DNA of 23,151 bases, taken from Hyphomicrobiales bacterium. GTDB taxonomy: Bacteria > Pseudomonadota > Alphaproteobacteria > Rhizobiales > Aestuariivirgaceae. A program made the translations under genes and the position numbers. Shown here piece after piece: positions 23,045 through 23,151 of this stretch (position 1 is its first letter; every line of letters begins with the position of its first letter). The stretch is from contig JABDJG010000252.1 in the NCBI GenBank assembly GCA_013002595.1, positions 1 through 23,151 of the forward strand, given 5' to 3'. The notes under the pieces are model-generated. The model worked only from the letters and a program-made list of their open reading frames with translations, made no database searches and was not told the origin of the DNA.

Positions 23045-23151
23045 TCAGTACGTCGAAACCGTGAAATCGCCGCTGACCGGCAGGTGCGCGACCGGGCTTT
23101 GTTTGCCGCCCGTAAGGCCGCGCACCGATTGCTTGACGAACCGGCCCAGTT
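23045..23151 (-). CDS. 3' end of a gene leaving the window; possible caspase-like protein
   Basis: On the minus strand, 34 codons end in TGA at 23047-23045, only 21 bases past the convergent hydrolase stop. The peptide contains VRGLTGGKQSPVAHLPVSGDF. The T-G-x-x-Q-x-P spacing followed by SGDF resembles the extreme C-terminus of some bacterial caspase-family (peptidase C14) domains, but this is a weak impression from a short fragment. No catalytic residues are in view. Confidence 0.4.
   Translation of the reverse strand, partial: LGRFVKQSVRGLTGGKQSPVAHLPVSGDFTVSTY

Overview
The window reads as chromosomal DNA of an alphaproteobacterium, most likely of the Hyphomicrobiales (Rhizobiales). Three things point there: about 60% GC over most genes; the run DUF4170 protein - inositol-monophosphatase-like protein - pmbA - ubiA // rsmE - gshA, with gshA of the plant/alphaproteobacterial type; and two intergenic palindromic repeats of a kind common in alphaproteobacterial genomes. 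This is inference from gene content; no rRNA or tRNA is present to settle it. No CRISPR array, phage, transposase or recognisable transcription factor gene was seen.

Layout. (1) 116-1132 (+): a membrane sterol-desaturase-family di-iron enzyme standing alone. (2) 1407-7357 (all -), transcribed in the order secreted cyclase-family protein, TRAP substrate-binding protein, TRAP small permease, TRAP large permease, ThDP-dependent enzyme. This looks like uptake of an organic acid followed by ThDP-dependent C-C chemistry. The TRAP genes are split by a 211-bp spacer full of palindromic repeats, and the ThDP gene seems to have its own promoter with a perfect TATAAT. (3) 7571-10959 (all -): ubiA, pmbA, an IMPase-like phosphatase and a DUF4170 protein, closely packed, followed divergently (+) by rsmE and gshA. 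This is housekeeping core. (4) 13334-15135 (-): a KpsM/KpsT-type polysaccharide-export ABC transporter pair of clearly lower GC, whose ATPase carries an unusual 110-residue low-complexity C-terminal tail. (5) 15169-17262 (-): an orphan molybdopterin oxidoreductase. (6) 17412-23023: a short-chain dehydrogenase (+), a DHA2-type MFS transporter (-), and a tight (+) trio of type I extradiol dioxygenase, MhpA-like FAD hydroxylase and fumarylacetoacetate-hydrolase-family enzyme. Together these suggest hydroxylation, meta-cleavage and hydrolysis or hydration of a phenolic compound. (7) 23045-23151 (-): the last 34 codons of a gene running out of the window.

The two accessory catabolic blocks (2 and 6) are the most interesting parts. 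Neither has a local regulator, neither substrate can be named from sequence, and the cyclase in block 2 lacks several residues that bind metal in characterised relatives. No stretch longer than 300 bases lacks a gene; the largest gap (1133-1406) holds only a weak hairpin.
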